The position numbers and the translations under genes are program-made. From Sphingomonas faeni (GTDB lineage: Bacteria; Pseudomonadota; Alphaproteobacteria; Sphingomonadales; Sphingomonadaceae): 64,000 nucleotides of DNA. This document shows, in pieces, positions 34,132 through 44,189 of the stretch. Position 1 is the first letter of the stretch, and the number at the start of each line of letters is the position of its first letter. The DNA is taken from positions 1,658,501 to 1,722,500 of the forward strand of contig NZ_JAUSZF010000001.1 of NCBI RefSeq assembly GCF_030817315.1, given 5' to 3'. The notes beneath the pieces are model-generated. The model was not told where the DNA came from and searched no databases. It worked only from the letters and a program-made list of their open reading frames with translations.

Positions 34132-35247
34132 TCAACGCTTTAAAGGTCGTTTGTAGAGTGCGCGCATCGTCGCCTCCATCTTCACGCGATCGATACTGAG
34201 CACGACGGTCTGGGCGCGTTCGCCGAGATGCGGCCGGTACGCCTCGTGCCACGACAGCGTATCGCCGTATCCGGCGGTCTGGTTCGTGTCGAAATCGATG
34301 TAGAGCGTCTCGGCACGCGTGACGATCGCGGGCTCCAGCCAGACCATCGCGGCAATCTCGTCCCATATCGGAAACCCCGGCTCGAGCCCGGTCTGGAGCG
34401 TGTCGGTCAGCGCGGTATGCGCGGACCTCAAGCTGTCGAGAAAACCGCGCGTCCACTGCGTGCCGGTCGACGGGTCGATCGGGACCATCGTCACCTTCGG
34501 CCACGCGCCGTGCGCCATGATTCGCGCCGCTTCGGGATCCCAACGGATGTTGAACTCGCGTCGCGGCGTGTTGACGAACTCGCGTGCGAACGCAGCGGCC
34601 GCCGGCGTGCCGAGAGTCTGCTGCGGATTGAGACTGCCGCCCATGTAGACCAGTTCCTTCACGTTCGCGGCGAAGCTCGGGTCGAGGCTTTGCGCGAGCG
34701 CGATGTTGGTCATCGGGCCGGTGGCGAACAGCGTGATCTGGTGCGGATGCGCGCGGACCATCCGGACAAGGAACGCGGCGGCGATCTCGCTGGAAGGCTT
34801 GGTGACGGGATCGCCGATCGGCAGGCTGGGCACGACCGAAGGCGACGGCGTACCGGGCGAACCGCCGGACGCAGGCTCGGTCCAGGGTCCCTTGAACTCG
34901 AGCCGTCCGTACAGCCCTTCCCACCGCTTGGTCGACTCCTGCGTGTTGAGCAGCGGATAGGTCGCGCCCGGCACTACCGGCACGTCGGTTCGCCCAAGGA
35001 TCTCGACGGTCCGCAGCGCATAGGCCGTGGCGGTATCGCGCCAGACCGACCCGCTGGTCGTGGTGATCCCCAGCACCTCGACATCGGGTGCCTGAAGCAG
35101 CAACGCGGGCGCGCCGTTCAGTCCGACGATGTCGTCATCGATCAGGACGAGCCGCTTGGTAGGCGCCTCTTTCGCTACGGTGGCGACAGGCGTTGCGAGA
35201 GAAAGCAGCGCGACGAAGCATGCCGCGGAGACGAAACGAAAGGCCAT
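34132..35247 (-). CDS. Secreted nucleoside-hydrolase-like protein
   Basis: A 371-residue protein with a signal peptide ending near ATVAK. Family features are ITTTSGSVWRDTATAYALRTVEILGR, LFATGPMTNIALA, YMGGS and the C-terminal WDEIAAMVW, where Asp is the late calcium ligand. The N-terminal motif, normally DTDxGxDD, reads IDDDIVGLNGAPAL: the DD pair that binds calcium and activates water is Asn-Gly here, with a shift in length. The enzyme may therefore be altered in chemistry or be a binding protein. It is divergent from the amidohydrolase gene. Confidence 0.82.
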   Translation of the reverse strand: MAFRFVSAACFVALLSLATPVATVAKEAPTKRLVLIDDDIVGLNGAPALLLQAPDVEVLGITTTSGSVWRDTATAYALRTVEILGRTDVPVVPGATYPLLNTQESTKRWEGLYGRLEFKGPWTEPASGGSPGTPSPSVVPSLPIGDPVTKPSSEIAAAFLVRMVRAHPHQITLFATGPMTNIALAQSLDPSFAANVKELVYMGGSLNPQQTLGTPAAAAFAREFVNTPRREFNIRWDPEAARIMAHGAWPKVTMVPIDPSTGTQWTRGFLDSLRSAHTALTDTLQTGLEPGFPIWDEIAAMVWLEPAIVTRAETLYIDFDTNQTAGYGDTLSWHEAYRPHLGERAQTVVLSIDRVKMEATMRALYKRPLKR

Positions 35248-35556
35248 CGCGCAACTCTTCCCTGCCAGATCGGAACGCCCGTCACGCCGGTTCCTGGAGG
35301 CGATAGTGGACGCAGCCGGTATGCTTTCCGATCAGATCAGCACCTTGTCCAGCGTGATCGGCAGGTCGCGCACGCGATCGCTACTTTCCTGTTGGGCCGG
35401 CGGGGTCCTTGCAGCCGCCGAGTCCGTATTTCGCTACCGATCGTCGCAGCGCAGTCTGCCACGCGGCTGCTCGCCCCATTTCGAAGATAGATCGATGCCC
35501 TCTTGCCGCCGTGTCGCGCATCGGCGAGCATCACGTATCAAAAGGGGGAATATGTG
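35248..35556. other. Intergenic region between divergent genes
   Basis: The 309-base gap between the nucleoside hydrolase and amidohydrolase starts should hold both promoters. Apart from the remnant at 35332-35385 and the AAAGGGGGA ribosome-binding site before 35557 I see no gene. Open frames here are short and show no domain. Confidence 0.6.
35332..35385 (-). pseudogene. Possible 3' remnant of a molybdenum hydroxylase gene
   Basis: In the minus strand, the frame ending at the TGA at 35332 reads DRVRDLPITLDKVLI as its last residues. This matches the usual C terminus of xanthine-dehydrogenase/aldehyde-oxidase molybdopterin subunits, in which an RVRDLPIT-x-x-K motif precedes the stop. Upstream the frame loses similarity within a few codons and meets a stop about 33 codons from the end. 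It looks like the scar of a deleted gene. Confidence 0.4.
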
Positions 35557-36870
35557 ATGATCAGGGCATTGATGATCGGGCTGACGGCAATCGTCGCGGT
35601 TCCGGCACTGGCGCAGGGCAAGCCATCGACCACGACCTATATCCAGGCAGGCACGGTGCTCGACCGGCCCGGCCAGGCGCCGCGCGGCAACACCACGATC
35701 ATCATTCGCGACGGCAAGATCGTCGAACTGCGCGATGGCTTCGTCGTGCCGGAGCAGGGGGCGAGGCTGATCGACCTGCGCACCGCGTTCGTGCTGCCCG
35801 GAATGGTCGACATGCACGTCCATCTCTGGGGTATCGGCGGCGATCCGATGCGCGCGCGACTGGAGGCGCTCAACCGCGACCGGTTCGACGACGAGATGAC
35901 CGCGGTCGCCAATGCGCGCACGACGCTGGCGGCGGGCTTCACCTCTGTACGTGATCTGGGCGGCGATCCACGCGGTATCAGGGCGCTGCGCGACGCGATC
36001 GATGCTGGGGCGGTCGAAGGGCCGAGCATCACCAATGCCGGCGAGATGATCTCGGTGACGGGCGGGCACGGCGACGGCGGCAACGGGTTGGCCGAGGAGT
36101 TCGCGGACATGGTGCACGCGAAGGAAATGAACCTGTGCGACGGCCCCGACGATTGCCGCCGCGCCGTGCGGGCGCAGGTTGCACTGGGCGCGCGCGTCAT
36201 CAAGTTCGCGGCGACTGGCGGCGTGTTGTCGAACGTCAGCGGTGGTCTCGGCCGCGCGATGACGCCGGAGGAAATGCGCGCGATCATCGAGACGGCGCAT
36301 GCACTCGGCCGCAAGGTCGCCGCGCACAGCCATGCGGCGGAGGGCACCAAGGCCGCGCTGGAGGCCGGGGTGGACTCGATCGAGCACGGCACCTTCCTCG
36401 ACGACGAGACGATCCGTCTGTTCAAGACCAAGGGCGCATATCTAGTGCCGACCGAGATCGCTCCCGTCGCGGCACTGGCCCAGGCGCGCGGCGGTGCGTT
36501 GCCGCCAGCGACGATCGTCAAGGCGGAGGCAGCGGCCGCAGCGATGGCGGCCAACCACAGCCGTGCTTATAGCGCGGGGGTCAAGATCGCGTTCGGGACG
36601 GATACGGGCGTGTCGAAGCACGGCGACAACGCGACCGAATTCGCGCTGATGGTCAGGAACGGGCTTACCCCGACACAGGCGATCGCCGCCGCCACGGTGG
36701 GTGCAGCGGACCTTCTCGGGCGCGACGACATCGGCACACTCGCGCCGGGCAAGACCGCGGACATCATCGCGGTGACAGGCTCCCCGCTGCAGGACGTCAC
36801 GCGGCTCGAACACGTCGAGTTCGTCATGCACCGTGGGACGGTCGCGAAGACATCGGCGGCCGGCATCTGA
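35557..36870 (+). CDS. Secreted metal-dependent amidohydrolase
   Basis: A 437-residue member of the amidohydrolase superfamily with a signal peptide ending at ALAQG. The metal ligands are visible: HVH in GMVDMHVHLWG, the bridging Lys in VIKFAATGG, His in AAHSHAAEG, His in SIEHGTFLDD and Asp in FGTDTGVSKHG. This set fits the imidazolonepropionase-like/Xaa-Pro dipeptidase subgroup. The exported copy probably works on small amides or peptides in the periplasm. The ATG at 35557 was chosen for the AAAGGGGGA before it. Confidence 0.9.
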   Translation: MIRALMIGLTAIVAVPALAQGKPSTTTYIQAGTVLDRPGQAPRGNTTIIIRDGKIVELRDGFVVPEQGARLIDLRTAFVLPGMVDMHVHLWGIGGDPMRARLEALNRDRFDDEMTAVANARTTLAAGFTSVRDLGGDPRGIRALRDAIDAGAVEGPSITNAGEMISVTGGHGDGGNGLAEEFADMVHAKEMNLCDGPDDCRRAVRAQVALGARVIKFAATGGVLSNVSGGLGRAMTPEEMRAIIETAHALGRKVAAHSHAAEGTKAALEAGVDSIEHGTFLDDETIRLFKTKGAYLVPTEIAPVAALAQARGGALPPATIVKAEAAAAAMAANHSRAYSAGVKIAFGTDTGVSKHGDNATEFALMVRNGLTPTQAIAAATVGAADLLGRDDIGTLAPGKTADIIAVTGSPLQDVTRLEHVEFVMHRGTVAKTSAAGI

Positions 36871-36893
36871 TCGGCCACCGTCCGCGCGCGCGA

Positions 36894-38159
36894 TCAGCCT
36901 ATAAGCAGGCGCGCGCCGAGGGCGGCGAACAGCGCGGGCGGCATCACCACCGCGCCGACTTTCAGGAACCGCCAGAAGCCTACATCCTCGCCCTCGCGGC
37001 GGATCGCGGTCAGCCACAATATCGTGGCGAGCGAGCCGGTGATCGACAGGTTCGGCCCCAGGTCTACGCCGATCAGCAAGCCGTCGGTGACGATCTGCGG
37101 GACGTGCGCCTGTTGCAGCGTGGTGCTGGCGATCAGGCCGGCTGGCAGGTTGTTCATCAGGTTCGATCCGAACGCCAGGATCGTCCCCGCGACGCCGGCG
37201 GTCGTCGTCGGCGATCCGGCAGCGCCGTCGGCGAGCCAGCGGGCCAGCATCGCGATGACGCCCGTGCTCGCCAAGGCCTCGACCAGGACGAACAGGCCGG
37301 CGACGAGTGGCAGGACCGCCCAGGATACCGACCGCAACGTCTCGACCGGCGACCGCCGCCGACCGATGCAGATCGCGACCATCGTCGCGATGCCGGCGAT
37401 GCAGGTCGGCAGGCCGAGATCCAGCCCCTTGGCTGACGCGACGATCAGCACCACCGCCGTCGCGACGATGCCGCCAAGCGCGATCTTGCCGCCGGGCGAC
37501 AGAGTGCTGGTCTCGACGAGCGTCTCGCACTTGCCCGCCAGCCGCTCGCGCTCGACCCAGCGGAGGATCAGGAACGTCACGCCGATCGACAGCAGCGACG
37601 GCAGGGCGAACGACGCCATCCACGCACCGAGCGACGGCATCGCGCCACCGTACAGAACGAGGTTCGCCGGATTGGAGATCGGCAGCACGAAACTCGCCGC
37701 ATTGGCGACAAGCGCGCAGGCGAACAGCATCGGCAGCGGATCGGCCTTCGCCCTCTTTGCCGCGGCATAGACGGCAGGCGTCAGCACCACCGCGGTCGCA
37801 TCGTTCGAGAGGAAGGTCGTGACGACGATGCCGACGCCGAAGACGAGCGCGAACAGGCGGCTGGTCGATCCGTTCGCCAGCCTGACGGCGTGTTCGGCGA
37901 CCCAGTCGAACAGCCCCTGCTCCCGCGCGATTTCGGAGAGCAGCATCATGCCGATCAGGAACAGGTAGACGTCGCCGCCCTTCAGGACTGCGGCCCACGC
38001 GTCGCTGACTGGCATCAGCCCGAACAACAGCAACAGCGCCGCGCCGGTTACAGCCCACACCGCCTCGGGCAGCTTGAACGGGCGCGTGATCACGCCAATC
38101 GTCGCGACGAGGCAGATCAGCCAGATCGCGTAGGTGGCGAGCGTCGGCAACACGCTCAT
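36894..38159 (-). CDS. ArsB/NhaD-type ion permease
   Basis: A 421-residue inner-membrane transporter with about eleven or twelve helices. LFLIGMMLLSEIAREQGLFDWVA, TTFLSNDATAVVLTPAV and FVLPISNPANLVLYG are the conserved stretches of the ion transporter superfamily that contains ArsB and NhaD, with the NDAT and NPAN elements in re-entrant loops. No arsR or arsC lies nearby, so arsenite export is not supported by context; Na+/H+ antiport or another anion is equally possible. The frame extends upstream to 38435, but the ATG at 38159 begins the conserved part. Confidence 0.85.
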   Translation of the reverse strand: MSVLPTLATYAIWLICLVATIGVITRPFKLPEAVWAVTGAALLLLFGLMPVSDAWAAVLKGGDVYLFLIGMMLLSEIAREQGLFDWVAEHAVRLANGSTSRLFALVFGVGIVVTTFLSNDATAVVLTPAVYAAAKRAKADPLPMLFACALVANAASFVLPISNPANLVLYGGAMPSLGAWMASFALPSLLSIGVTFLILRWVERERLAGKCETLVETSTLSPGGKIALGGIVATAVVLIVASAKGLDLGLPTCIAGIATMVAICIGRRRSPVETLRSVSWAVLPLVAGLFVLVEALASTGVIAMLARWLADGAAGSPTTTAGVAGTILAFGSNLMNNLPAGLIASTTLQQAHVPQIVTDGLLIGVDLGPNLSITGSLATILWLTAIRREGEDVGFWRFLKVGAVVMPPALFAALGARLLIG

Positions 38160-38646
38160 GCAGCGGTTACCGGGGCTGGGGCTGGGGCGCAGCGTGCAGG
38201 TTCGGTCATTGCGGGGTTCACCAATCGAGTCCGTTCCTGTTGGGTCCGCGTTGCGCCGGAGCCAATCCGATACAGTGCCGATAGCTGCGGTCCACAGCGC
38301 GAATGTCGCTGCGACCCGTGTCATCTGCTGCGCGCACATCGCGAAGTAAATCCGGGTCAGCATTCCTGTCGTTGAATGCTGTTCAAGTCGTTCGACAGAT
38401 GATCGGCACATGCCGCCCATAGCGAGACTGGGCACCGATCGTTCCGTGACAATAGCGTCATGTTTCGCGACTTAACCGGCTGGTTCAGTTTCGGTTTAGC
38501 TTTTGACATCATTAGGGATTATCGAGCCGAACGAAATTTCGGCAGCGCGGAAACTTTGTCACCGCTCCACAGCTTTAGCGGCCCGATGGGCGGCGGGGTT
38601 TCCGTGCGGCGCCGGTTCCAACGACACCGACTTTCAGGATATTCTC
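38160..38646. other. Intergenic region between divergent transporters
   Basis: 487 bases between the permease and MFS starts. I see no convincing gene: the minus-strand frame that continues upstream of the permease lacks similarity and a ribosome-binding site. A GGGGCT triple occurs at about 38170-38188. The region must contain both promoters; I could not identify a consensus with confidence. An AGGATA lies before the MFS start. Confidence 0.55.
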
Positions 38647-39879
38647 ATGGCCACGACGGACACGGCATCCGCGCCGAACAAGACGCTCGACGCGCTGAAC
38701 TTCTTCCTGGCCGACGTCCGCGACGGGCTTGGGCCGTACCTGGCAATCTACCTCGTCGCGGTGCGTGGGCCCGCGCATGGCTGGAACGAGGCAACGGTGG
38801 GCATGATCCTGACGATCGCCGGAATCGTCGGCCTGATCTCGCAAACACCCGCGGGCGGCCTGATCGATCGCAGCAGGAACAAGCCGCGGATCGTGATGAT
38901 CGCTGCTTTGCTCGTTACGCTGAGCAGCGTCTCATTGCCGATCGTGAGCGGGTTCACCGCCGTCGCCATCACCCAGTCGATCGCGGCGATCGCTGGTGCG
39001 GTATTCGCCCCGGCGATCTCGGCGATCACGCTCGGACTGGTCGGGCCCAAATTGTTCGCCAAGCGCGTCGGTCGCAACGAAGCGTTCAACCACGCGGGCA
39101 ATGCGGTGTCGGCAGCGCTGGCGGGCGTGCTCGCGTGGAAGTTCGGACCGGTTGTCGTCTTCTACCTAATGGGCGCGCTGACCGTAGCGAGCATCGTGAC
39201 CGCGTCGCGCATCCGGAACGACGACATCGACAACGCGGTCGCTCGTGGACTCGATTGCGAGCCCGAGGACGATTGCGAAGAGCCGAGCGGGTGGAAGGCG
39301 CTCGTCGAGAATACGCCGCTGATGATCTTCGCGGCGACGGCGTTCCTGTTCCACCTCGCCAATGCCGCGATGTTGACGTCGGTCAGCCAGTTGCTGGCGC
39401 GCACCGTCGGCAAGGATCAGGCGACGTCGCTCACCGCCGCATGCATCGTCGCGGCGCAGCTGGTGATGGTACCGGTCGCGATCGTGGTCGGCCGGAACAC
39501 CGAGAAATGGGGCACCAAGCCGCTATTCCTCGTTGCGTTCGCGTTCCTCGCGGCGCGCGGTGCGCTGTACACCGTGTCGGACAATCCGTGGTGGCTGGTC
39601 GGCGTGCAGGCACTCGACGGTATCGGCGCGGGTATCTTCGGTGCGCTGTTCCCGGTCGTGATCGCCGACCTGACCAAGGGCACCGGACGTTTCAACGTCA
39701 GCCAGGGTGCAGTCGCCAGCGCGCAAGGTCTGGGCGCGGCATTGTCCGCGACGTTGGCCGGCGCGATCATCGTCTGGGCGGGATACAGCGTGAGCTTCCT
39801 GACGCTGGCCGCGATCGCGGGCGCGGGCTTTGCGCTCTATGTCTTCGCGATGCCCGAGACGAAGCGGAAGGCCGGGTAA
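38647..39879 (+). CDS. MFS transporter
   Basis: A 410-residue major-facilitator protein with twelve predicted helices. The opening ALNFFLADVRDGLGPYLAIYL, the loop 2-3 motif GGLIDRSRNKPRIVM and the second-half KDQATSLTAACIVAAQLVMVP fit the drug-efflux/YfcJ-like clade. A charged central loop with CEPEDDCEEPSGW (about residues 200-215) joins the halves. The ATG at 38647 follows AGGATA. The substrate is unknown. It ends 11 bases from the convergent amidase. Confidence 0.9.
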   Translation: MATTDTASAPNKTLDALNFFLADVRDGLGPYLAIYLVAVRGPAHGWNEATVGMILTIAGIVGLISQTPAGGLIDRSRNKPRIVMIAALLVTLSSVSLPIVSGFTAVAITQSIAAIAGAVFAPAISAITLGLVGPKLFAKRVGRNEAFNHAGNAVSAALAGVLAWKFGPVVVFYLMGALTVASIVTASRIRNDDIDNAVARGLDCEPEDDCEEPSGWKALVENTPLMIFAATAFLFHLANAAMLTSVSQLLARTVGKDQATSLTAACIVAAQLVMVPVAIVVGRNTEKWGTKPLFLVAFAFLAARGALYTVSDNPWWLVGVQALDGIGAGIFGALFPVVIADLTKGTGRFNVSQGAVASAQGLGAALSATLAGAIIVWAGYSVSFLTLAAIAGAGFALYVFAMPETKRKAG

Positions 39880-39890
39880 GCCCCCTCGCC

Positions 39891-41447
39891 TTACCGGTCG
39901 ACCGCGATGCTCGGCAGATACCGCGGCGCTGATCTGGCCTTGGCGCGCTGTTCATAGGCATAGCCGGCACCCAGCACGGTCTCGTCCGCGTCCTTGGTGG
40001 CGATGAACGACAGGCCGACGGGTAGCCCCCGCACCAATCCCATCGGGACGGTCAGATGCGGATAGCCGGCGACCGCGGGCAGCGTCGCGGCAGAGGGTCC
40101 GCCATAGGTATCGCCGTATACCGGATCGCTCAGCCACGCCGCGTCGTAGGTCGGCTCAACGAGGATCTGCGCGCCCGCCGCGCGCAGCATCGCGTCGATC
40201 CCCTGTGCACCGGCCAGCCGAAGCGACGTCGCGCGCGCGGTCTTGTACGCGGGATCGTCGAGCCCCTTGGTCTTGTCCGCATCCTCGAACAATTCCTGCG
40301 CGAAGAACGGCATCTCGGTCGCGGCGTTCGCGCGGTTGAACGCGATCACCGCGCTCAGCGTCTTGGTCTGGACCGCCGGTGGCGTGGTGGCGAGATAGGT
40401 GTTCAGGTCGGCCTTGAGTTCGGTTTTCAGGACCATGAGTTCCGCTTCGCCGAGGCCGGCCAGCTTCGGTGTCTTCACCTCGACCAGCACGGCGCCCGCT
40501 GCACGCAGGACGTCCAGCGCCGCATCGTAGCGGACGGTGAGATCCGCGGACATGGTGTCGGGCCGGACGACGCCGACTCGGATGCCGGACAGTGCGTTGG
40601 CCGAGAGCCCCGAGGCATAATCCTTGGTCACCGCAGCCGCCGTCACGCGGTCCGCCGGGTCCGCGCCGACCATGCCCGACAACAGGATCGCGACATCGGT
40701 CACGCTGCGCGCCATCGGCCCCGGCGTATCCTGGCTGTGGCTGATCGGCACGACGTGCGTACGACTGACCAGGCCGATCGACGGCTTGAAACCGACCAGC
40801 CCGTTCAACGACGACGGGCACACGACCGATCCGTCGGTCTCGGTGCCCACAGCCGCCGCGGCAAAACTCGCGGCGACGGCGGCGCCCGATCCAGACGAGG
40901 AACCGCACGCGGTGCGGTCCAGCGCATACGGATTGCGCACCAGCTCACCGACCGCGCTCCAGCCGCTCATCGAATGGGTCGAGCGGATATTGGCCCATTC
41001 CGACAAGTTGGTCTTGCCGAGGATGACCGCACCCGCACGCCGCAGATAGGCGACCATCGGCGCGTCCCGGCGGGTCATGTTGTCGCGCAACGCCAGACTG
41101 CCCGCAGTCGTCGGCATGGGATCCGCGGTCTCGATATTGTCCTTTATGAGGATCGGGATGCCGTGCAGCGGACCGCGCACATGCCCCGCCTTGCGCTCGG
41201 CATCGAGTGCCCGGGCTTGCGCAAGGGCATCGGGGTTGACCGCGATCACGCTGTGCAGCGCCGGTCCCTTGCGATCCATCGCGGCGATCCGCGCGAGATA
41301 GGCCTGGGTGATGTCGACGCTGCTTGCCGAGCCGTCGGTCATCAGCGTTCTCAACCGATCGAGCGAGACCTCCTCGACGGCGACCGTCCTGGCGACCGTG
41401 GGTGTCGCGACACAGGCGAGAAGTATGGCAGTGAACAAACGACGCAT
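39891..41447 (-). CDS. Secreted amidase (amidase signature family)
   Basis: A 518-residue hydrolase with a signal peptide ending at TVART. The Ser-cisSer-Lys triad is visible: Lys in IPILIKDNIE (about residue 104), the glycine/serine-rich TACGSSSGSGAAVAASF, and the nucleophile Ser in GTETDGSVVCPSS. This is the GatA/fatty-acid-amide-hydrolase-like fold, but the export signal rules out tRNA amidotransferase duty. It may hydrolyse periplasmic amides. The start at 41447 gives the signal peptide MRRLFTAILLACVA. Confidence 0.9.
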   Translation of the reverse strand: MRRLFTAILLACVATPTVARTVAVEEVSLDRLRTLMTDGSASSVDITQAYLARIAAMDRKGPALHSVIAVNPDALAQARALDAERKAGHVRGPLHGIPILIKDNIETADPMPTTAGSLALRDNMTRRDAPMVAYLRRAGAVILGKTNLSEWANIRSTHSMSGWSAVGELVRNPYALDRTACGSSSGSGAAVAASFAAAAVGTETDGSVVCPSSLNGLVGFKPSIGLVSRTHVVPISHSQDTPGPMARSVTDVAILLSGMVGADPADRVTAAAVTKDYASGLSANALSGIRVGVVRPDTMSADLTVRYDAALDVLRAAGAVLVEVKTPKLAGLGEAELMVLKTELKADLNTYLATTPPAVQTKTLSAVIAFNRANAATEMPFFAQELFEDADKTKGLDDPAYKTARATSLRLAGAQGIDAMLRAAGAQILVEPTYDAAWLSDPVYGDTYGGPSAATLPAVAGYPHLTVPMGLVRGLPVGLSFIATKDADETVLGAGYAYEQRAKARSAPRYLPSIAVDR

Positions 41448-41564
41448 GAGGCCCCCCGAAGACGATGCCGCAAGATGGTCCCGTCGCGCACATCGACGCA
41501 AGCGGCATCTTCCCACCGCGTATCCTGCTCAGATCCCATCAGGACGTGAGCGCAGTGGCGCGGC

Positions 41565-44189
41565 CTATTCCGAAGGGCCGTCCGACTGTCGGTCCGCGCT
41601 TGCCCAGCCGGCCGCCTTGCGCAGTACGCGGGACAATTGCTCGACCGAATAGGGTTTGTGGAGCAGTTCGAAGCCGTGCGTGCCGTCCTGCGCCAGGACG
41701 TTGCTGTAGCCGGAGGTGAGCACCACCGGCAGGCTCGGGTAATCGGCGCGGATCGCCTTGCCGAGCTCGATGCCGTTCATCCCCGGCATGACCACGTCCG
41801 AAAAAACGATGTCGAAGCGCGATACGTCCTTCGCCAGCTCCGCCAATGCCTCCTGCGCATTGGCGGCCCAGACCGTGACGTAGCCCAGTTCGGCCAGGGA
41901 CTGGGTCGTGAACGTACCGACTTCCTTGTTGTCCTCGACGACCAGCACGCACGTGCCGTGGCCGTCCGCGAGCGTCTGGACAGCGTCGTCGTCCGCCGGG
42001 CGGTCGGTCTCGTCGACTTCGGGCAGGTACAGCGTGAAAGTTGCACCCTCGCCCGGTGGGCTTTCGACGATGATGTCGCCTTCGGACTGTTTGGCAAAAC
42101 CGAAGACCTGGCTGAGGCCAAGGCCGGTGCCTTGCCCGACGCCCTTGGTCGTGAAGAACGGTTCGAAAATCCGCTCCAGCTTCTCGGGCTCGATGCCCGA
42201 TCCGCTGTCGGTCATCGAGATCGCGACATAGCGACCCTGCACCGCCGGATGCGAGCGGACCGCCGGGATGGCCTCGGCGTGCCGCACGGCGATACGGATA
42301 TGTCCCGCACCGTCCATCGCGTCGCGCGCATTGACCGCCATGTTCACCAGCGCAGTATCGAGCTGGCTGGGATCGACGCTGGTGAACAGTGGCGTCTCGG
42401 GCAGGTCGATGTCGATGACGATCCGCGATCCGGTCAGCGTCCCCAGCATATCGGCAATCACGCGCAGGCTTTGCCCGACGTCGATGACTTCGGGCTGGAG
42501 CGCTTGCCGCCGCGCGAAGGCCAGCAACTGCCCGGTGAGCTTCGCGGCGCGATCGGCGGTGTCGGAGATCGCGTCGACGTAGCGTTCGCGACGCTCGGCG
42601 CTGAGGTCCGGCCGCTTGAGCAGGTCGGTCGCGGATCGGATCACGGTCAGCAGATTGTTGAAGTCATGCGCCACGCCCCCGGTGAGCTGGCCGACCGCCT
42701 CCATCTTCTGCGACTGGCGCAGCGCGTCCTCGGCATGCTGGAGTTCGCCGGTCCGGTCCGTGACCTGCTGCTCCAGCGACGCGGCGAGAGCGGCGAGCTC
42801 CTGCTCGGTCCGGCGGCGCTCGGTGGCGATCCGGGTTCGCTCTGCGACTTCGCGAACGAACCCGATCTCGTCCTTCCTCCAGCGGCGTTCGGATGCGTTG
42901 CCGAGATACAGCATCGCCACGAGTTGCCCGTTCTCCATGATCGGCATGTTGATCAGCGCGCGGGCACCCAGCGTCTCGAGCGCGACGGCGGAGGACTGCG
43001 TCCGCGGATCGGTCCGCGCATCCTCGATGCACACTTCCTCGCCACGCTTCAAATCGTCGATATACGATCCGTAATCGCGCAGCGCGAAGCTGCCGATGAG
43101 CGGCTTAACGCCGGGCGCGCTCCAGTCGCGAACGATCGTGATCGTCTCCGTTTTGTGTTCGACCTCGCCGTAGCCGACGCGGCTGACCTCGACGGTCCGG
43201 CCGATGATCCGCGCCGCCGCGAACGAGATGTCCTCCGGCTGTTCGGTATCGCGGAACACGTCCGCCAATTCGACGAGCGCGGCGCGCATGATCTCGCTGC
43301 GACGCTGATCGGTGATGTCGGTCGAGACGCCCGCGATCCGCAACGCCACGCCTTCCGTATTGAAGAAGGGCTGGCCGCGTGACGCGATCCACCGCAATTC
43401 GCCGTCGCGATAGATGCGATAGACCACGTCATAGTCGGTACCTTCGTCGACGCAGCGAAGGACTTCGGCGGTGCTTTTCGCACGATCGTCGGGGTGGATC
43501 GCCTGGAGCCGGTCTTCATAGGTGAAGGGTTCGTCGAGCGGTCGACCGAATATTTCCTTGCACGTCTCGGACGCGGTCAGACGGTTGCTGGCGATCTCCA
43601 GGCTCCACGTCCCGAAACGCGCCGCCCGCAACGTGAACGCAAGCTCGAGTTCCTGTTCCTGCTGCATCCGCAACCGGTCGGTCAGTTCGGCCAGAAGCGA
43701 TGCATTGCTCGATTCGAGACCTTTCAGCCGATCCCGCTCCAGCGTCACATCGACCTGGCTTGCGAAGAAATAGGCAAGCACGCCTTCGGTGTCGTAGACC
43801 GGCGCCATCAGCAGGCGATTCCAGAACCGCTCTCCGTCCGCGCGGTGGTTCTGAATGTCGATCTCGATGGATTCGACGCGTCTGACAGCCTCGCGGATCT
43901 TCGCGATGGTCGCGGGATCGGTCTCCGGCCCCTGGAGGAAACGACAGTTGCGGCCGAGTATCTCCGCCCGACTGTACCCGCTGAGCCGGCAGAACGCGTC
44001 GTTGGTGAAGACGACCGGGTTGTCGGGCAGGCGTGGATTGGTGATGATCATCGGCATCCGCGTGGCGCGTACCGCCGCAACGAACGGATCGGTCCCGACA
44101 TCCTGAGCGATCAGTTCGGCCGCAATACGCTCGGCATCCGCCGTCATTTTCGGGGCGCTTTCGGCGGCGCGATCAATTGTGTCAGTCAA
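41565..44189 (-). CDS. LOV-domain hybrid sensor histidine kinase/response regulator
   Basis: An 874-residue cytosolic blue-light sensor candidate. Domains in order: LOV/PAS (about 38-150) with [12 protein letters not shown], the photoactive Cys at 82; a second PAS (190-295); GAF (305-455); coiled coil (455-495); HisKA with [11 protein letters not shown], His508; HATPase (N box [11 protein letters not shown] boxes DSGSGIE and GTGLGLS); and a receiver domain with FSDVVMPG, phospho-acceptor Asp798, and Lys in LLHKPYS. Light-driven cysteinyl-flavin adduct formation is the known LOV chemistry. The start is a TTG; an ATG at 44147 is also possible. No output regulator is adjacent. Confidence 0.93.
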   Translation of the reverse strand: MTDTIDRAAESAPKMTADAERIAAELIAQDVGTDPFVAAVRATRMPMIITNPRLPDNPVVFTNDAFCRLSGYSRAEILGRNCRFLQGPETDPATIAKIREAVRRVESIEIDIQNHRADGERFWNRLLMAPVYDTEGVLAYFFASQVDVTLERDRLKGLESSNASLLAELTDRLRMQQEQELELAFTLRAARFGTWSLEIASNRLTASETCKEIFGRPLDEPFTYEDRLQAIHPDDRAKSTAEVLRCVDEGTDYDVVYRIYRDGELRWIASRGQPFFNTEGVALRIAGVSTDITDQRRSEIMRAALVELADVFRDTEQPEDISFAAARIIGRTVEVSRVGYGEVEHKTETITIVRDWSAPGVKPLIGSFALRDYGSYIDDLKRGEEVCIEDARTDPRTQSSAVALETLGARALINMPIMENGQLVAMLYLGNASERRWRKDEIGFVREVAERTRIATERRRTEQELAALAASLEQQVTDRTGELQHAEDALRQSQKMEAVGQLTGGVAHDFNNLLTVIRSATDLLKRPDLSAERRERYVDAISDTADRAAKLTGQLLAFARRQALQPEVIDVGQSLRVIADMLGTLTGSRIVIDIDLPETPLFTSVDPSQLDTALVNMAVNARDAMDGAGHIRIAVRHAEAIPAVRSHPAVQGRYVAISMTDSGSGIEPEKLERIFEPFFTTKGVGQGTGLGLSQVFGFAKQSEGDIIVESPPGEGATFTLYLPEVDETDRPADDDAVQTLADGHGTCVLVVEDNKEVGTFTTQSLAELGYVTVWAANAQEALAELAKDVSRFDIVFSDVVMPGMNGIELGKAIRADYPSLPVVLTSGYSNVLAQDGTHGFELLHKPYSVEQLSRVLRKAAGWASADRQSDGPSE

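Noticed and set aside
35248..35300. GGAAC and CGTT near the nucleoside hydrolase start (minus strand)
   Set aside because: The spacer is only 12 bases, too short for an EcfG promoter.
36442..38058. 538-codon minus-strand frame across the permease gene and the end of the amidohydrolase
   Set aside because: It is out of phase with the permease, Arg-rich and has no hydrophobic segments, so it is a shadow.
36894..38159. Arsenite resistance operon
   Set aside because: Only an ArsB/NhaD-superfamily permease is present; there is no arsR, arsC or arsH nearby.
38160..38435. N-terminal extension of the ArsB/NhaD-type permease
   Set aside because: The frame is open, but the added residues show no similarity, there is no ribosome-binding site, and the ATG at 38159 starts the conserved membrane protein.
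39891..41447. Glutamyl-tRNA amidotransferase subunit A
   Set aside because: The amidase signature is shared, but the gene has a signal peptide and no gatB or gatC beside it.
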